Assembly: GCF_000215105.1 (NCBI RefSeq)
Contig: NC_015588.1
Coordinates: forward strand, 2,976,001-3,040,000
Source of the DNA: Isoptericola variabilis 225
Lineage (GTDB): Bacteria; Actinomycetota; Actinomycetes; Actinomycetales; Cellulomonadaceae
Direction of reading: 5' to 3'
DNA: 64,000 nucleotides
The notes beneath the pieces are model-generated. The model worked only from the letters and a program-made list of their open reading frames with translations. It was not told the DNA's origin and made no database searches. Both the position numbers and the translations under genes were made by a program. Of the stretch, positions 50,201 to 58,267 are shown piece by piece. Position 1 is the first letter of the stretch. Each line of letters opens with the position of its first letter.

Positions 50201-53200
50201 GTCGAGCCGGTCCGCACCGGACTGACCGCACGCGCGGTCGTCGGACTCGAACAGCGTGGCGCGGTCCGCCCCGCCGCCGGCGCGCACGACGTCGACGCCG
50301 AGGCCACCGGTGATGGAGTCGCGCCCGTCGGCCGCGTTCGGTGCTCCCGGCTCGTCCGCGTTCGGCATGTCGCTGTCGCTCGCGACCGGGTCGCCCGGGA
50401 CGCAGAGCTCCGCCGGACGGTACGCGTCGCCCCAGGCGTCCGCGCCGCCGTCGCCGCCCACCACGTGGTCGCGGTGCGCGCCGCCGACGAGCAGGTCGCG
50501 CTGCGGCGTCTCGCCCGCGGGCATCGGCTGCCGCGTGAGCGAGCGCTGCGGGCCGAACGCGTCGGACCCGGTGACGTCGCCGACCGTGTAGGGCTCGGCC
50601 AGGACGTAGTCGTCGTCCGGACCGCCGAACACCTCGTCGGCGCCGAAGCCGCCCGCGAGGACGTCCTCGCCCGCGCCGCCGAACAGGTACGCGTGCTGCC
50701 CGGCCGAGCCGAGCGACCGCGAGCTCACGACGTCGACGAGCTGGGAGCCCACGACGAGGTCCGTGCCCGACCCGGTGTCGACCAGGTTGGACGGGCGGCC
50801 GTCGCCGGCGAACGCGTCGGCGTCACCCGCGGCGTCCGCGAGCGCCTCCCGCTGGGCGTCGGTGAGGGTGTCGCCCGGCGTGTACGGGGCGCCGCCGACC
50901 GTGACGGCCGCGCCGGCGGCGAGCGGGACGTCCGCGTGCCGGCCGGGGAACACCACGTCGTCGCCCGGGCCGGTCGTGAGGCTGTCGCCGCCGTAGCCGC
51001 CGACGAGGATGTTCGTCGCGCCGCCGCGCACGTTGCCCTGCTCGCCGACGACGCCGATGACGTCGTCGCCGCCGTTGCCCCACACGACGTTGCCGCCAAG
51101 CCCGACCGAGACGACGTCCGCACCGCCGGACGTGTCGCCCTCGGCGCTCTCGGCCGGGTCGCCGAGCGCGGTCGCGACGGTCGCGCCCTTGGCCGTGGTG
51201 GTCGCGCCCTCGGGCAGGCCCGAGTCGCCCGCGACGACGGCCCGGCCCTGGCCGGTGCCGATCCGGTCCTTGCCGGCGCCGCCGGCGACGCGCACCTCGT
51301 TGCCGGCCGCGTTCGCGGTCGTCACGACGTCGTCGCCGCCCCGGGCGTCGACCCAAGCCGGTCCCTCGTCGGTGCGGATCTCGTCGGCCGCCTCGGTGCC
51401 GCGCACGACGACGGTGGTCCGGAACGACGCGACGGTCGCGTCGGCGTCGGCCGCGGTCACGGCCGCCTCTGCCGCCTCGGTCTCGCCGGGCTGTGGCTTC
51501 TGGCTGTCGCCGAGGAACGTGAGGTGGAACGGCGTGGTGCGGCCGGCGCCGTCGACGACGACCTTGGTCACGGCCCCCTCGTAGAACGTCGTGATGCCGA
51601 GGCCCTCGACGGTGTAGCCGGTGATCGGCCAGCCGCCCGCGGGCTTGGTGCCTGCGGAGTAGTCGTGGTTCTCGTAGACCTTGAACACCTCGGGCTCGTC
51701 GCCCTCGGCGCCCCACGAGCCGCCGCGCTGGCCGTCGCCGCCGGCGCGCCCGAGGTGCACCACGAGCACGTCGCCCGTCTTGGTCGCGAGCTCGGGCGGC
51801 TCGGGCGAGCAGTCGGGGGCCGCGCTGAAGTCGAGCAGCGTCACCTTCGCGATGGTCACGTCGAACGAGACCGAGAAGATGCTCACGCCGAGCGTGATGC
51901 CGAGCTCGAGGAACAGGTACAGCTTCCCACCGACCCGGAAGAGGCAGATCGGGTTGTGCTGCAGGGCGTCGGCGAACTCCGTGAAGCGGAACTTGCCGTC
52001 GTCGTTCGGGTCGTTCCAGTAGAACGACACGGTGAGCCCGAACCCACCTCTGACCTCGACCGTGATGACGACGATCGAGACGGCCACGCCGGCCGCGATC
52101 TCGCCGTAGAACTCGAGCACGGCGACGGGCTTGCCCTCGAGGTCGGTCGTCGCGAAGTACAGGCCGTCGAGCACCTCGAGCACGTCGGTGCTGCCGCCCT
52201 CGCGCCACGCGTTGATGGCCTGGCGGATGCCGTAGGTGTCGAAGCCCACGACGACGCGGGCCTTCACGCCCGCGGCGCCCGAGAGCGTCACGAGCACGGG
52301 CGGCGGCGCGTAGACCGGGCCGATCGAGTACTTCATCGAGAACCCGAGCTGCAGCGTGCCGGAGTCGAAGCGGACGATCTCGACGTCCCCGCCGAGCAGC
52401 AGGTTCGCGAGCTGCTCGGGCTGCTCGAGGAACGTGAACGTGAAGCCGAACGGGCCGCCGTCCTTGCCGGGCGTGCGCACGGCCGAGCCGGTGAGCTTGC
52501 CCTTGATCGTCGCGGCCTCGCCCGTGGGCGTCGCCGGCCCGAAGGCGGACTTCAGCGAGCCGGCCTTCTCAGGTGTCGCGGGCGTCGTCTTGGCGACGGA
52601 GCCGTTGACGACGAGGTCGCCGATGGGCAGCGGCACCGAGCCCCCGGACGCGAGCTGCTCGGAGATCTCCGTGACCGTCTTGGCCGTCTCGATCGCCTGC
52701 AGCACGGCCTTGACCGCCGTCGTGTCGACGCCGCCGGCCAGCGTGTTGAACGTCTCGGCGAGGGACACGAGCGTCACCTCGCCGCCGCCCGCCGCCTTGG
52801 ACAGGTCGGTCAGCACGGGGATCGGCGCGTAGAGCGTCTCGATGACGGGACGCAGCGGGTCGATCGCCTTGTTGACCGAGTCGATCGCGGGCCCGAGCTG
52901 GCTCTCGACGAAGCTGCCGAGGTCCAGGCTGATGTTCGTGAACGCGATCGACGGCGCGCCGGGCGCGGTCGACGTGGCGTCGCCGAACGCGGGCTGCGCC
53001 GCGTCCGCCGTGTTGTCGCCCGGGGACGCGTCGGCGCACGAGTCCACCGTCCGGCCCACGGCCCACCTCAGGCAGAAGTCGGTCGCGATGCCGGGCAGCG
53101 TCTGGCCCGCGATGGCGGGCGCCGCGGTGAGGTTCCAGTCGATGTCGACGCCGAACTCCGCGTGCAGCGTGATGGCGTCGCCCGGGGAGGTGACGAGCGC

Positions 53201-56200
53201 GTCGAGCGGCAGCGCCTCGGTCGTGGTGCCGCCGACCTCCATCTCCTGGCCCACGAAGTCGACCGAGAACGCACCGCCCACCTCGACGGCGTCGGCGTCG
53301 TTCTTGTCGACGTCGACCTGGAGCACGGCCAGCTCGGCCTGCAGGTCGGAGCCCGCCTGGTCGACGATGCGTCCGCCGGCCTCGACGTACGCCTCGGCCT
53401 TGTCGTCCTCGTTCTCCGTGAGGATGACGACGCCGGCCGTCTTGTCGAGCGCGACCTTGATGCGGAAGCCGTAGTCGAGCGACGCCTCGATCCCGCCCGA
53501 GCCGGGCGCCGAGCTCGCGCGCAGCGACAGGCCGGGGATGCCGAGGTCGAGCGGCACGTTGTGCACCAGCTCGGGGCCGTTCGGGTCGTCGTCGTTGCCC
53601 GGGTCGTAGGCCCACGTGAGCACGACCGTCTCGACGGCGAGCGGGTTGCCCGCGCAGTCGGCGAGCGGCTTCTCGGTCGCCTCGGCCGGCGCGGCCGTCG
53701 GCGTCGCGGTGCCGTCGTCGGTGAACGTCGTGCCCGTGACGTCGGCGACCTGCTCCCAGGCGCCGCCGTCGACCTGCCGCAGCACGAGGTACCCGGCCGC
53801 GCGCGGGTCGGCGTCCCACGTGACGACGTTCTGGGCGCCGTCGGCGAGCGGCGCGACGTTCTGCGCCGTGTCCTGGGCAGAGCGCAGCGTGATGTCGCCG
53901 CCGGCGGTGCGGCCCACGACGACGTACGCGTACGTCACGGTGGTGGCGCCGTCGGGCACGCCCTGGGCCTCGACCTGGACGTTCTGCGTGGGCTCGAGGA
54001 CGCCGCACTTCTCCTCGATGGTCACGCCGAGCTCGTCCTCGAGCTTCTGCTTGACCTGGGTGTACTCGTCCCCGGCCTGCGTGCCGAGCGCCTCGAGCTC
54101 GGCGCGCGCCTCCGCGATGACGTTCGCCGCCTCGACGAGCTGCTGGCCGACGAGCGGCACCTTGCCGCCGAAGCTCGCGGCCTGGAGGCCCTGCTCCACG
54201 AGGCGCAGGTAGGTCAGCAGCGCCGACGGCAGGTTGGTGAGGTCGAGCGCCGAGCCGTACAGCAGGTCGGCGAGCGCGTCGGTGCTGGGCAGGTCGACCT
54301 GCGTGTCGCCGGCGAACCCGGCGGCAGACAGGGTGCCGCCCGCGGGGACGGGCTGGGTGATCACGAGCGACGCGTCGGTCGCCGAGATCGGCGCGCCGAG
54401 CACGTAGACGGGTGCGTCGAGGCAGAGCAGGGCGTTGCCCGTGCACTCGGCCGTGCCGGTCACCTGCACGCTGCCGCCGAACAGGTCGCCGAGCGTCGTC
54501 TCGCCCGAGGCGCCGAACGTGCCCGTGAGGCCGACGGCCCCGGTGACCGGGTCGCCGTCGGCGCCGAGCGACGCCTGCAGACCAGCCACCGAGACGTCGA
54601 ACGTGCCGGTGAGCGCTGCGGAGGCCGACGCGGTCACGCTCGGGTCGACGAGCCGGAGCGCCTCGACGCTCGCCGTCCAGTCGCCGTACGCGCCGCCGAG
54701 CGGCACCGCGACGCCGGCGTCGACGTCGACGGCGGCGTCGAGCGTGACCTCGGCGTCGGCGCCCGCGCTCACGAGCGGGACGTCGCCGAGGCGGTAGGAC
54801 AGCGGGACGGAGCGCTCGTACGCGCGGTGGAAGTCGACGTCGAGCACGAGCGCGGGCTCGCCGTCGACCGTGCCCACCCGCACGGGCAGGTCGGTGCCGA
54901 GCGTGGTCTCGACGCGGGCGACCGCGGCCTGCAGGGTCGTGGGCGGGTCGAGGACGAACGAGTCGACGACCTCGCCGATCTTCGTGGACGTCGCGAGCGC
55001 GTCGCCGTCGCTGCCGAGCACGTCGGCGAGGCTCACGCCGACGACGGGCAGCTTGGCCTTCGCGGCGTCGCCCATGAGGCTCGTCGCGCGCAGGCCGGCG
55101 TCGAACAGCGTGAGGATGTCGGCGAGCCGCCCGAGCAGCGCCCGCGGCTCGCTCACGTCGACGTCGAGCCGCAGCAGGTCGACGAGGCTGCCGCCGAACG
55201 TGGGCGTGCAGCCGGCGGGCAGCGTGGCGACGTCGCACGGCCCGACCGAGAAGGTCGCGGGCTCGGCGAGGATGTCGTCGAGGCCGGGCACCGTGATGGT
55301 GCCGTTCGTGACCGACACGGCCACGTTGAGGTCGAGGTCGACCGCCGAGGCCGCGTCGGTGCGCAGGTCCTCGAACAGGTCGCCCAGCGGGCGGTACTCG
55401 GTGCCACCCACGGTCAGCGAGAGCATCGGCTGGCCGCCGTCGGCGGGACCGACGACGATCTGGCCGCCGACGGAGACCTCGACGAACCCGACCTGACCGC
55501 CCGCGGCGATCGGCGTGGTGATCGGGAAGTCGGCCGTCGCCGTCGCGGAGCGGAACAGCATGCGGTCGACGCCGATCGGCGTCTCGTCGTAGTACACGGG
55601 GTTGCCGTCGGGCGTGGTGCCCTGGAGCGGCGGGTCGTGCAGCGTCGGCGCCTGCAGGTCGAGCGCGAGGAGCACCTCGACGTCGTAGCCGCGGTCCGCG
55701 GTGGCCGGCGGGTTCGTGGTCGCGTCGCCGGGCGTCGGCTCGGGCGCCTTGACGTTGGCGACCTTGCGGCCGCCGTCGCCGGACAGCAGGTTGCCCAGCT
55801 CGACGAGGCCGGTCTTGACGTCCGAGCCCTCGAGCCCGGGCGTGGGCACGTAGAGCGGGTCGGCGCCGTCCTGCTCGCGCTCGAGCCGCAGCGTGAACGG
55901 CAGGCGGTGGTTCGCGGCGTCGTACCCGCCCACCTGGACCGCGATGCCGGGTGCGGCGTCGAGCATCGAGAACAGCTCCTGGACACTGGTCCACTGCGGC
56001 TGGCCCGAGGTCGGGTCGATCGCGCCGGTGAGGAACGTCGTCAGGTTCTCCGAGAGCACGACGGCGTCGGCGACGGTGCCGCGCATGAAGGGCAGGTCGG
56101 CGTTCTCGGACGTCCGCTGGAGCGCCGCGAGCGCCGACTTCACGAGCACGAGGCCCTCGGCGGTATCGCGGATCGACATGTTCAGGTAGTCGCCGATCGC

Positions 56201-57019
56201 GTCGAAGCCCGTCGGCGTGACGGTGAGGGTCGCGGCGTCGGTGAGGTCGGGCCAGTCGAACGCGACGCTGGCGGAGATCGGGGGCGAGATGACGGCGCCG
56301 GTCGAGGTGACCGCGAGCGTGCCGGACGCGGCGGCCGAGGCGACGCCGACGGTGCTGAGCCCGATCGCGGAGCCCTCGGCGGACAGCTCGCCGTCGTCGG
56401 GCACCCCGCCCGGGTCGTCGAACGCGAGCCGGCCGTTGCCGTCCGGGTCGGACACCGTGCCGGTGTACGCGGCGTGGAGCTCGACGTCGGAGCTGGTGAT
56501 CTGCGCACCGAGCAGGCCGACCGAGGCCGCGAGCGGGCCGTCGTCCGGGAGGACGAGGTCGACCGACGCCGTGACGGCGGGCGCGTCGGGGCCGGAGGCG
56601 ACGACGTAGCGCACCGTGCCGCCGTCGGTCTCCTCGCTCGCGACCGTGAACTCGACCGCCGCCGCGACGGTGACCGTCACCTCGTCGTCGGCGGAGGTCA
56701 GCGGGAAGCCGGGCTCGAGCGAGAGGAACGTGGCGACGTCCTCGGTGACCGCGAGACGGTACCGGCCGTCGGAGACCTCGTCGAGGTCCCCCGCCATCGA
56801 GGGAACGGCCCCGGCCAGCAGGTCGCCCGGCGAGACGCCGACGACGGGCAGGGGCGCCTGCAGCGTCTCGTGCTCGGCGAGGCCGCGCGCCCAGGCCGCG
56901 ACCTGCTCGGCGAAGAGGTCGTCCTCGTCCGCGACCGCCGGTGGTGCCACGAGGACGGTCGCGACGACCGCCCCCGACGTGAGGATCCCGACGACGGCCG
57001 ACCCGCGCTTCGCACGCAT
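47276..57019 (-). CDS. Giant secreted RTX (hemolysin-type calcium-binding) repeat protein
   Basis: 3247 residues from ATG at 57017-57019 with a GGGAGAGAG ribosome site and a Sec signal (VVGILTSGAVVATVLVAPPAVA). Residues about 35-1850 are beta-rich and unassigned, with a fibronectin-III-like patch near 1040-1110 (TTVTYAYVVVGRTAGG, AAGYLVLRQVDGGAWEQVAD). From about 1890 to 3060 it carries many GGxGxDxLxGGxGxD-type nonapeptides (for example GGAGADGLWGGSDADVLNGD, GGDDDDMLVGG variants), which fold into calcium-binding beta-rolls. A non-RTX C-terminus follows (WIYGGWDRDVMQGNETANG, DWNGAYNLYSHCNAAYGGYN). Probably an extracellular adhesin or surface-layer-like protein. No type I exporter is in the window, and the Sec signal argues against that route. 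Confidence 0.9.
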   Translation of the reverse strand: MRAKRGSAVVGILTSGAVVATVLVAPPAVADEDDLFAEQVAAWARGLAEHETLQAPLPVVGVSPGDLLAGAVPSMAGDLDEVSDGRYRLAVTEDVATFLSLEPGFPLTSADDEVTVTVAAAVEFTVASEETDGGTVRYVVASGPDAPAVTASVDLVLPDDGPLAASVGLLGAQITSSDVELHAAYTGTVSDPDGNGRLAFDDPGGVPDDGELSAEGSAIGLSTVGVASAAASGTLAVTSTGAVISPPISASVAFDWPDLTDAATLTVTPTGFDAIGDYLNMSIRDTAEGLVLVKSALAALQRTSENADLPFMRGTVADAVVLSENLTTFLTGAIDPTSGQPQWTSVQELFSMLDAAPGIAVQVGGYDAANHRLPFTLRLEREQDGADPLYVPTPGLEGSDVKTGLVELGNLLSGDGGRKVANVKAPEPTPGDATTNPPATADRGYDVEVLLALDLQAPTLHDPPLQGTTPDGNPVYYDETPIGVDRMLFRSATATADFPITTPIAAGGQVGFVEVSVGGQIVVGPADGGQPMLSLTVGGTEYRPLGDLFEDLRTDAASAVDLDLNVAVSVTNGTITVPGLDDILAEPATFSVGPCDVATLPAGCTPTFGGSLVDLLRLDVDVSEPRALLGRLADILTLFDAGLRATSLMGDAAKAKLPVVGVSLADVLGSDGDALATSTKIGEVVDSFVLDPPTTLQAAVARVETTLGTDLPVRVGTVDGEPALVLDVDFHRAYERSVPLSYRLGDVPLVSAGADAEVTLDAAVDVDAGVAVPLGGAYGDWTASVEALRLVDPSVTASASAALTGTFDVSVAGLQASLGADGDPVTGAVGLTGTFGASGETTLGDLFGGSVQVTGTAECTGNALLCLDAPVYVLGAPISATDASLVITQPVPAGGTLSAAGFAGDTQVDLPSTDALADLLYGSALDLTNLPSALLTYLRLVEQGLQAASFGGKVPLVGQQLVEAANVIAEARAELEALGTQAGDEYTQVKQKLEDELGVTIEEKCGVLEPTQNVQVEAQGVPDGATTVTYAYVVVGRTAGGDITLRSAQDTAQNVAPLADGAQNVVTWDADPRAAGYLVLRQVDGGAWEQVADVTGTTFTDDGTATPTAAPAEATEKPLADCAGNPLAVETVVLTWAYDPGNDDDPNGPELVHNVPLDLGIPGLSLRASSAPGSGGIEASLDYGFRIKVALDKTAGVVILTENEDDKAEAYVEAGGRIVDQAGSDLQAELAVLQVDVDKNDADAVEVGGAFSVDFVGQEMEVGGTTTEALPLDALVTSPGDAITLHAEFGVDIDWNLTAAPAIAGQTLPGIATDFCLRWAVGRTVDSCADASPGDNTADAAQPAFGDATSTAPGAPSIAFTNISLDLGSFVESQLGPAIDSVNKAIDPLRPVIETLYAPIPVLTDLSKAAGGGEVTLVSLAETFNTLAGGVDTTAVKAVLQAIETAKTVTEISEQLASGGSVPLPIGDLVVNGSVAKTTPATPEKAGSLKSAFGPATPTGEAATIKGKLTGSAVRTPGKDGGPFGFTFTFLEQPEQLANLLLGGDVEIVRFDSGTLQLGFSMKYSIGPVYAPPPVLVTLSGAAGVKARVVVGFDTYGIRQAINAWREGGSTDVLEVLDGLYFATTDLEGKPVAVLEFYGEIAAGVAVSIVVITVEVRGGFGLTVSFYWNDPNDDGKFRFTEFADALQHNPICLFRVGGKLYLFLELGITLGVSIFSVSFDVTIAKVTLLDFSAAPDCSPEPPELATKTGDVLVVHLGRAGGDGQRGGSWGAEGDEPEVFKVYENHDYSAGTKPAGGWPITGYTVEGLGITTFYEGAVTKVVVDGAGRTTPFHLTFLGDSQKPQPGETEAAEAAVTAADADATVASFRTTVVVRGTEAADEIRTDEGPAWVDARGGDDVVTTANAAGNEVRVAGGAGKDRIGTGQGRAVVAGDSGLPEGATTTAKGATVATALGDPAESAEGDTSGGADVVSVGLGGNVVWGNGGDDVIGVVGEQGNVRGGATNILVGGYGGDSLTTGPGDDVVFPGRHADVPLAAGAAVTVGGAPYTPGDTLTDAQREALADAAGDADAFAGDGRPSNLVDTGSGTDLVVGSQLVDVVSSRSLGSAGQHAYLFGGAGEDVLAGGFGADEVFGGPDDDYVLAEPYTVGDVTGSDAFGPQRSLTRQPMPAGETPQRDLLVGGAHRDHVVGGDGGADAWGDAYRPAELCVPGDPVASDSDMPNADEPGAPNAADGRDSITGGLGVDVVRAGGGADRATLFESDDRACGQSGADRLDGGAGADGLWGGSDADVLNGDAGTDALYGNAGLDTIYGGPDDDVAEGNADVDTVFGGADDDMLVGGTRAAGRPDTGDRVYGDAGADVVAGDNATIMPSSGAAPGAPVLAGRPTADRHVVEHETGASPPPGTSGADQLFGGADDDALLGQGGDDQLGGGDGDDLAVGGRGSDTIDGDAGRDDLVGGSVTPLGTGTPGGPGADGQPDAGDVVRGGAGGDVALGDNAVVTVAAAGSESPLLTGRERATSAPRTLRLLDLGANAGSDDAGGDLLSGQGGEDVLFGQAGDDRVQGGDADDAAEGGPGTDRLEGGPGDDDLVGGSTTPAADPASTEPGTGSGASTGQGDGGDQVFGDSGDDAVLGDDGVILRGEGAQTSMLERSSTDGTLVRQRAVEPYDLLAPSGGSDAIMGGDGVDVLWGQDAADAISGGPHDDYAEGNGAGDTIFGDAPVVVLDEDGDAAAVPGMTVPVPQASWPGSSAVEPETGPDGQDDLIGGSRRAGFRDGGDTIAGNGESDVVLGDDGTLLRDPVAQTVGGTETWSDRVEPHRYPESTSDPAYPDRLFAVRVHDPGRVPAGQDGTTRFCAEVAGRSTCEPAGAFGADVITGDDGDDRLWGQDGNDTMRGGAGNDDVLGELGDDTLFGDAGQDTLLGDRGGVVGQWIDTAAEGTFTVELRGVPRDSYTGLRPGTLDRRVDLFSDVEDLQWVDTASAPMPYPGELVGGADRIRGGDDRDVVFGGAGGDLANGDSGGDSVLGGSGSDVLWGGRGLPDGSPDRGANDEHLDLVFGGSSVEGTGEASVTGADILDWNPRGSATTPGTTCSTGTTPTGTPGTVVDPCAWFAMTDTHDADPANDQHHHGTDWIYGGWDRDVMQGNETANGPSDREDRLIDWNGAYNLYSHCNAAYGGYNDVRQHSPSMKSFLQGVVYAAGAGRAPADASTPGTSAYLELALVEPGQNQHGSGRAFPTTPGHFDKPAACPVP

Positions 57020-57282
57020 GGCTCTCTCCCCTGCCCCGGCACACCCCCGTGCCGGTGTCGCTCTGGCGTCCCAACCGCCCGGCTCCGGGCGGCATGTGAC
57101 GGGCGTCCCAGCGGGGCGTCCGCAGTGGAGGGAGGACCGTGGTGCCTGTCCCGTACGTCGTCGTCCGGACCCCCTCGGCAGCGCTTTCCTCCGGCAGTGT
57201 GCGCTCACCTGCGACGACGGCACGAGGGCTGCGGACCCATTTCACCCGCGATCGTGACGCCAGGACCGCGATTTCACCCGCC

Positions 57283-57326
57283 GTGTCAGAAGGGCGGTGG
57301 GCCAGGGCCCACCAGGTTTCTGACAC
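57283..57326. repeat. 44-bp palindromic element, copy A (upstream of Sir2)
   Basis: Begins GTGTCAGAAGGG and ends TTTCTGACAC; arms pair with a three-base internal mismatch and a two-base apex. It differs from copies B and C at about six positions, including compensating pairs in the stem (GGGCC/GGCCC instead of GGGCT/AGCCC). It lies in the 329-bp gap 57020-57348, which otherwise holds nothing recognisable. Confidence 0.9.
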
Positions 57327-57348
57327 CGGGACGTCGTAGGCTCGTCGC

Positions 57349-58257
57349 GTGCAACCCGTCGCCCGGCCGCTCGCGCCGACCTACCAGGAGCGCCGGTGGG
57401 AGCTCCCGCCGGACGCCGTGGTGCACCACGGCACGGTGGACGACGCCGTGCGCGTGCTCGCGGGGCGCACGATCACCGCGCTCACGGGCGCCGGCGTCTC
57501 GACCGACTCGGGGATCCCCGACTACCGGGGGCCGGACTCGCCGCCGCGCAACCCCATGACGTACGAGCAGTTCGTCTCCGACGAGGACTTCCGCCGGCAC
57601 TACTGGGCCCGCAACCACGTCGGCTGGCAGCACGTGCGGCGCACGCACCCCAACGCCGGGCACCGCGCGCTCGCGCGGCTCGAGGAGCGCGGCGTCGTGC
57701 ACGGCGTCATCACGCAGAACGTCGACCTGCTCCACGAGGAGGCCGGCTCGCGCAACGTCATCGACCTGCACGGCCGCTACGACCGCGTGGTGTGCCTGCA
57801 GTGCGGGCGCGTGATCTCGCGCGCGCACCTCGCCGAGCGGCTCGACGCGCTCAACCCCGGCTTCCTCAAGTCGGTGCTCCAGGGCGGCACGACGGTCGCG
57901 GACGTCGAGATCGCGCCCGACGCCGACGCCGTCGTCGAGCAGACCTCGCACTTCCGGCCCGCGCCCTGCGAGTTCTGCGGCGGGGTGCTCAAGCCCGAGA
58001 TCGTCTACTTCGGCGAGAACGTGCCGCGCGAACGGGTCGAGCGCGCGTACGCGATGGTCGACGCCGCCGACGCGTTGCTCGTCGCCGGCTCCTCGCTCAC
58101 CGTGATGAGCGGGCTGCGGTTCGTGCGGCACGCCGCGAAGCGCGAGAAGCCGATCGTCATCGTCAACCGCGGCGAGACGCGCGGCGACCCGCTCGCGACC
58201 GTCAAGGTCGACGCGGGCGTGACCGAGACCCTGACCGAGCTCGTCGAGCGGCTCTGA
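57349..58257 (+). CDS. Sir2-family NAD-dependent protein deacetylase
   Basis: 302 residues from GTG at 57349. Sirtuin motifs: NAD-binding ALTGAGVSTDSGIPDYRG, TQNVDLLHEEAGS, catalytic His in IDLHGRYDRVVC, and zinc Cys pairs CLQC and CEFC. ALLVAGSSLTVMSGLRFV closes the NAD site. It removes acyl groups from lysines with NAD. It starts 22 bp after the 44-bp element, and its stop is 10 bp before the FAD oxidoreductase, so both are likely cotranscribed. Confidence 0.93.
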   Translation: MQPVARPLAPTYQERRWELPPDAVVHHGTVDDAVRVLAGRTITALTGAGVSTDSGIPDYRGPDSPPRNPMTYEQFVSDEDFRRHYWARNHVGWQHVRRTHPNAGHRALARLEERGVVHGVITQNVDLLHEEAGSRNVIDLHGRYDRVVCLQCGRVISRAHLAERLDALNPGFLKSVLQGGTTVADVEIAPDADAVVEQTSHFRPAPCEFCGGVLKPEIVYFGENVPRERVERAYAMVDAADALLVAGSSLTVMSGLRFVRHAAKREKPIVIVNRGETRGDPLATVKVDAGVTETLTELVERL

Positions 58258-58267
58258 GGGAGGCGGC

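Noticed and set aside
49796..57559. 2587-codon open frame opposite the RTX gene
   Set aside because: It is a by-product of third-position GC in a repetitive Asp/Gly/Val-rich gene on the other strand; the protein is Arg/Ala/Asp-only low complexity without any domain.
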